Positions 6,413-9,145 of a DNA stretch of 9,145 bases are shown piece by piece. The stretch is from assembly GCA_023258825.1 (NCBI GenBank), contig JALQWE010000114.1, positions 1 to 9,145 of the forward strand, written 5' to 3'. The notes beneath the pieces are model-generated. The model searched no databases. It was given only the letters and a program-made list of their open reading frames with translations, and had not been told where the DNA came from. Numbering within the stretch: the stretch's first letter is position 1; each line of letters starts with the position of its first letter. The position numbers were made by a program, and so were the translations under genes. Source of the DNA: Planctomycetaceae bacterium. Lineage in GTDB: Bacteria > Planctomycetota > Planctomycetia > Planctomycetales > Planctomycetaceae.

Positions 6413-8569
6413 ATGACGACCAAAGGCACCCAGCTGTCCATTCATGACAAACTGTCCCGACTCTCACGAAACCTTTGGTGGAGCTGGGATCCGGATGCCA
6501 CAGAAGTCTTCCGCCTGATCGATCCGGAAAAGTGGGAGGAACTGCATCACAATCCGGTACAACTGCTCGGCCTGTACCCACCCGAGATTCTGGAAGAGCG
6601 CGCCCGCGAGGCTGTGCTGCACACGCGCATCCACTGGGCTTATCGCCGCTTCCTCGACTACCTCGAATCTGCACAGACCTGGGGCTCCACTCACGCCACC
6701 ATTCCCGGGGAAGGCCCGGTCGCCTACTTCTCCGCAGAATTTGGTCTGCACGAATCGCTGCCCATCTACTCCGGGGGACTGGGGATCCTCGCCGGTGATC
6801 ACCTGAAAAGTGCTTCGGACCTGGGACTGCCCGTTGTCGGTGTGGGGCTGTTTTATCAGGAGGGCTTCTTCGCCCAGGCCATCAATGCCAATGGCTGGCA
6901 ACAGGAATCCTATCCGCGACTGGAAGCCGAACAGTTGCCACTGCAAGCCGCAACGGACTCAGCCGGTCGCCCCGTCGTGGTCACCGTCGAAACCCGTTCG
7001 GGAACGATCATGGCCCGGGTTCTGCAACTGTCCGTAGGCCGGTTGCCTCTGTATCTGCTGGACACCAGTATTCCGGAGAACAACGAAAGTGATCGTCGAT
7101 TGACGGATCGCCTGTACGGCGGTGATCACCGCACGCGGATTCGCCAGGAACTGCTGCTGGGAATTGGTGGTATCCGGGCCCTGAAAGCACTCGGCATTCT
7201 GCCTAATGTGATTCACATGAACGAAGGCCATTCAGCATTTGCACCGCTCGAAGTCATTCGGCAGCGTATGCAGGACGATGGTCTGAGTTTCGAGCGTGCT
7301 CAGCGGGAGACCGCAGCCCGCTGCGTGTTTACCACTCACACCCCTGTCCCCGCAGGTCATGATCGCTTTGACTATGAACTGATTCACGAACACCTCGGTC
7401 CCCTCGCCGACACACTCGGACTGACTACAGATCGCCTGATGGCGCTCGGACGAGTGGATGCTCAGCATGCCGCAGAACCATTCTGCATGACTGTCTTTGC
7501 ACTGAAACACTGTCGCTTTGCCAACGGTGTTTCCAGTCTTCACGGCGCTGTCAGCCGCGAAATGTGGGCCGGCCTGTGGCCATGGCGAAGTGTGGAAGAA
7601 GTCCCGATCGGCCATGTCACAAATGGAGTTCATGTCGGGACATGGCTGGCCCCGCAGATGCGAGTGCTGTACGACCGAGTCCTCCCGGAAAACTGGCATC
7701 ATCAAACTGGTGAGCCGGAAGTCTGGAGCGGTTTTGAACGCATCAACCCCGGCGAACTCTGGGAAGTTCACTCAGCTCTGAAAATGCGTCTGATTAACTA
7801 TGCACGACATGAAGCCGCGCTGCAGGCACAACGCCGCGGAGAAACAGACTCCGTCATTCATGACATGGAACAGTTGTTTGACCCACAGGCACTGACCATC
7901 GGTTTTGCACGGCGATTCGCACCTTACAAACGCGCGGACCTGATCCTCCGTGATCTCGACTTGCTCGCCCGACTGATGACCGATGTGGACCGGCCACTCC
8001 AGTTCATCTTCGCTGGCAAAGCCCACCCGGCGGACGATCGTGGCAAACAGATTCTGCAGCAGATCTTTCAACTCACCCGCAAAGCACCATTCCGCGGCCG
8101 CGTGTTGATTCTTGAAAACTACTCGATCGATATGGGACGCTATCTTGTTCAGGGTGTCGACGTCTGGCTGAACAATCCGCGACGCCCGCTGGAGGCCTCC
8201 GGAACAAGCGGGCAGAAAGTTGTCCTCAACGGTGGTCTGAACTGCTCAATCCCGGACGGATGGTGGGCCGAAGCCTATGACGGCCGCAATGGATTCACCA
8301 TCGGCAACGGAAGAACTCATTCCAATCAGGAAATCCAGGATGCCCGTGACAGCGCAGAGCTGTACCGCGTGCTCACAGAGCAGGTCATTCCCCTGTTTTA
8401 CAAACGCGACCGCGATGACCTTCCACAGGACTGGATCGCACGGATGAAACGCGCCATCCGGACCCTCGGGTGGAGATTCAATGCGGACCGGATGGTAATG
8501 GACTATGCCACAGAAGCCTACCTGCCAGCGGCAGGCGGTCGCAGCTGCTCCATCGTCTCCATGCCCTGA
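6413..8569 (+). CDS. glgP: Alpha-glucan (glycogen) phosphorylase, DUF3417/GT35 type
   Basis: Cytoplasmic pyridoxal-phosphate enzyme that removes terminal alpha-1,4-linked glucose from glycogen or maltodextrin with phosphate, giving glucose-1-phosphate. It has 718 residues, usual for the divergent bacterial form with an N-terminal DUF3417 domain. That domain is visible near the start as SRLSRNLWWSWDPDATEVF. Further motifs are VAYFSAEFGLHESLPIYSGG (from 103), HMNEGHSAFAPLE (H268-), TTHTPVPAGHDRFD (from 307), GFARRFAPYKRADL (497-510) and GTSGQKVVLNGGLN (from 597). R502 and K507 fit the phosphate-binding pair of the family, and K602 is the expected PLP-binding lysine. The start at 6413 has AGGAG upstream; the open frame reaches back to 6245, but that translation is an arginine-, proline- and serine-rich run outside the family. 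A 13-codon frame ends across this ATG. No other glycogen genes are in the window, so it appears to be a stand-alone unit. Confidence 0.93.
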   Translation: MTTKGTQLSIHDKLSRLSRNLWWSWDPDATEVFRLIDPEKWEELHHNPVQLLGLYPPEILEERAREAVLHTRIHWAYRRFLDYLESAQTWGSTHATIPGEGPVAYFSAEFGLHESLPIYSGGLGILAGDHLKSASDLGLPVVGVGLFYQEGFFAQAINANGWQQESYPRLEAEQLPLQAATDSAGRPVVVTVETRSGTIMARVLQLSVGRLPLYLLDTSIPENNESDRRLTDRLYGGDHRTRIRQELLLGIGGIRALKALGILPNVIHMNEGHSAFAPLEVIRQRMQDDGLSFERAQRETAARCVFTTHTPVPAGHDRFDYELIHEHLGPLADTLGLTTDRLMALGRVDAQHAAEPFCMTVFALKHCRFANGVSSLHGAVSREMWAGLWPWRSVEEVPIGHVTNGVHVGTWLAPQMRVLYDRVLPENWHHQTGEPEVWSGFERINPGELWEVHSALKMRLINYARHEAALQAQRRGETDSVIHDMEQLFDPQALTIGFARRFAPYKRADLILRDLDLLARLMTDVDRPLQFIFAGKAHPADDRGKQILQQIFQLTRKAPFRGRVLILENYSIDMGRYLVQGVDVWLNNPRRPLEASGTSGQKVVLNGGLNCSIPDGWWAEAYDGRNGFTIGNGRTHSNQEIQDARDSAELYRVLTEQVIPLFYKRDRDDLPQDWIARMKRAIRTLGWRFNADRMVMDYATEAYLPAAGGRSCSIVSMP

Positions 8570-8577
8570 CGCGCTTC

Positions 8578-8604
8578 GCGCTCAGATGGAACTTCGCCCT
8601 GCCA
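8578..8604 (+). repeat. Repeat family A, copy 1
   Basis: This copy carries the family core GCTCAGATGGAACTTCGCCC, followed by TGCCA. It matches copies at 8658-8685 and 9010-9037 with a few changes, and begins 9 bases after the glgP stop. The function is unknown. Confidence 0.7.
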
Positions 8605-8618
8605 CTCCATGAACACTC

Positions 8619-8645
8619 GGGAGGGCGCGGCTCCCGCCAAGCCGC
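8619..8645 (-). repeat. Repeat family A, inverted copy
   Basis: This 27-base segment starts GGGAGGGCGCGGCTCCCGCC and ends AAGCCGC. It matches the reverse complement of the copy at 8658-8685 at 22 of 27 positions. The pair is separated by 12 bases and could fold as one long stem-loop. Confidence 0.65.
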
Positions 8646-8657
8646 GAACCTGATTTT

Positions 8658-8685
8658 GCGGCTCGGGTGGAACCTCGCCCTCCCA
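8658..8685 (+). repeat. Repeat family A, copy 2
   Basis: The core GCTCGGGTGGAACCTCGCCC is followed by TCCCA. It is a direct copy of the elements at 8578 and 9010 and the partner of the inverted copy at 8619-8645. Confidence 0.7.
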
Positions 8686-8700
8686 GAAAACACATCTTCA

Positions 8701-8727
8701 TTTCGTGTGTTTCGTGTCTTTCGTGGT
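8701..8727 (+). repeat. Repeat family B, copy 1 (three 9-bp units)
   Basis: Three tandem units, TTTCGTGTG, TTTCGTGTC and TTTCGTGGT, share the core TTTCGTG. The last unit ends in CGTGGTT. A second block with the same layout lies at 8821-8847. Confidence 0.75.
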
Positions 8728-8746
8728 TAAAAAAACACCCGCATCA

Positions 8747-8766
8747 ATCGGTGTTCATCCATGGTT
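8747..8766 (+). repeat. Repeat family C, copy 1 (two 10-bp units)
   Basis: Units ATCGGTGTTC and ATCCATGGTT are followed by CCAAA. They match the last two units of the fuller copy at 8948-8977, which is also followed by CCAAA. Confidence 0.65.
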
Positions 8767-8820
8767 CCAAATTCATTCGCACCACCACAAATGTAACCGC
8801 CGAATCACAGATGGCACTTG

Positions 8821-8847
8821 TTTCGTGCCTTTCGTGTTTTTCGTGGA
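8821..8847 (+). repeat. Repeat family B, copy 2 (three 9-bp units)
   Basis: Units TTTCGTGCC, TTTCGTGTT and TTTCGTGGA repeat the 9-bp-period layout of the block at 8701-8727. Confidence 0.75.
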
Positions 8848-8947
8848 CCAATCAAACCCAGGACAGGCTTGCCCTTCAAATCGCAACCGGCCGCTAACGC
8901 GTCGCCGCTCACAACAACACCCGCCCGAGGATCATCCAACAAAATCC

Positions 8948-8977
8948 ATCTGTGTTAATCCGTGTCCATCCGTGGTT
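8948..8977 (+). repeat. Repeat family C, copy 2 (three 10-bp units)
   Basis: Units ATCTGTGTTA, ATCCGTGTCC and ATCCGTGGTT are followed by CCAAA. Like family B, the block ends in CGTGGTT, but the period is 10 instead of 9. Confidence 0.75.
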
Positions 8978-9009
8978 CCAAACCCAAAGCCCATCAGCAA
9001 GTCAGGTTT

Positions 9010-9037
9010 GCGGCTCAGATGGAACTTCGCCCTCCCA
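9010..9037 (+). repeat. Repeat family A, copy 3
   Basis: It starts GCGGCTCAGATGGAACTTCG and ends CCCTCCCA. It combines the CAGATGGAACTT centre of copy 1 with the GCGG start and CCTCCCA end of copy 2, and it closes the repeat mosaic on the right. Confidence 0.7.
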
Positions 9038-9045
9038 AATCCTCG

Positions 9046-9145
9046 TCAGGCGGCGCCACGGGTTCCGGGTGTTGCACCGGGGGTGGTTGGTGGCGAACTC
9101 AACTGATTGATTTCCCGCTGCGTCAACTGATCCAGCAGCTCCCGT
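9046..9145 (-). CDS. Possible C-terminal end of an unidentified minus-strand protein
   Basis: From the right edge, a minus-strand frame stays open for 33 codons to a TGA at 9046-9048. It reads RELLDQLTQREINQL, then a serine/proline/threonine/glycine-rich tail ending in GAA. A charged helix followed by a low-complexity tail is a plausible protein C-terminus, and the repeat mosaic stops just short of it. The fragment is too short to recognise a family, and chance openness cannot be excluded. Confidence 0.4.
   Translation of the reverse strand, partial: RELLDQLTQREINQLSSPPTTPGATPGTRGAA

Noticed and set aside
8701..8977. CRISPR array
   Set aside because: The units are 9-10 bp with no unique spacers of regular length, and two different families alternate. 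No cas gene is nearby.
8705..9106. 133-codon plus-strand frame across the repeat mosaic
   Set aside because: It is a read-through of B, C and A repeats. The translation is repeat-derived, and I see no ribosome binding site or domain.

Overview
The window looks like chromosomal DNA from a Planctomycetota bacterium. This is an inference from content: a futalosine-pathway menaquinone gene, a membrane-anchored cytochrome c'-like protein of a planctomycete type, weak or absent Shine-Dalgarno sites on several genes, long intergenic spacers, and dispersed 9/10-bp-period CGTG-rich intergenic repeats of a kind I associate with Planctomycetes and Verrucomicrobia. No database search was possible. I see no phage, insertion sequence, CRISPR, rRNA or tRNA.

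Layout, left to right. Positions 1-687 (+) hold the C-terminal part of MqnE, aminodeoxyfutalosine synthase. A 447-bp gene-free spacer follows and ends in a striking 35-bp near-perfect palindrome just before a small anchored cytochrome c'-like gene (1135-1677, +). Convergent to that gene is a NhaR-type LysR regulator (1783-2691, -). It is divergent from a large MgtA-like P-type cation ATPase (3073-5661, +). The 381-bp region between them is the natural place for their shared control.

Next is an AT-rich leader with a possible promoter and a small hairpin, then an intact 33-residue, extremely basic protein with no acidic residues (5952-6053, +). It is followed by a strong Rho-independent terminator (6114-6143). 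This short gene is easy to miss and is the best candidate here for something under-described. After it comes an alpha-glucan phosphorylase of the DUF3417/GT35 type (6413-8569, +), which releases glucose-1-phosphate from glycogen-like glucans.

The last 576 bases are intergenic and consist of a mosaic of three short repeat families in the order A, inverted A, A, B, C, B, C, A. They lead to what may be the C-terminal end of another minus-strand gene running off the right edge (9046-9145).

The genes do not form one operon or one evident pathway. The main functional pairing is the regulator with the divergent ATPase, probably concerned with cation homeostasis. mqnE and the cytochrome both relate to respiration but are separated by a large spacer. 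No multi-gene novel system is visible. The notable items are the small basic protein with its own leader and terminator, the 35-bp palindrome, and the repeat mosaic.
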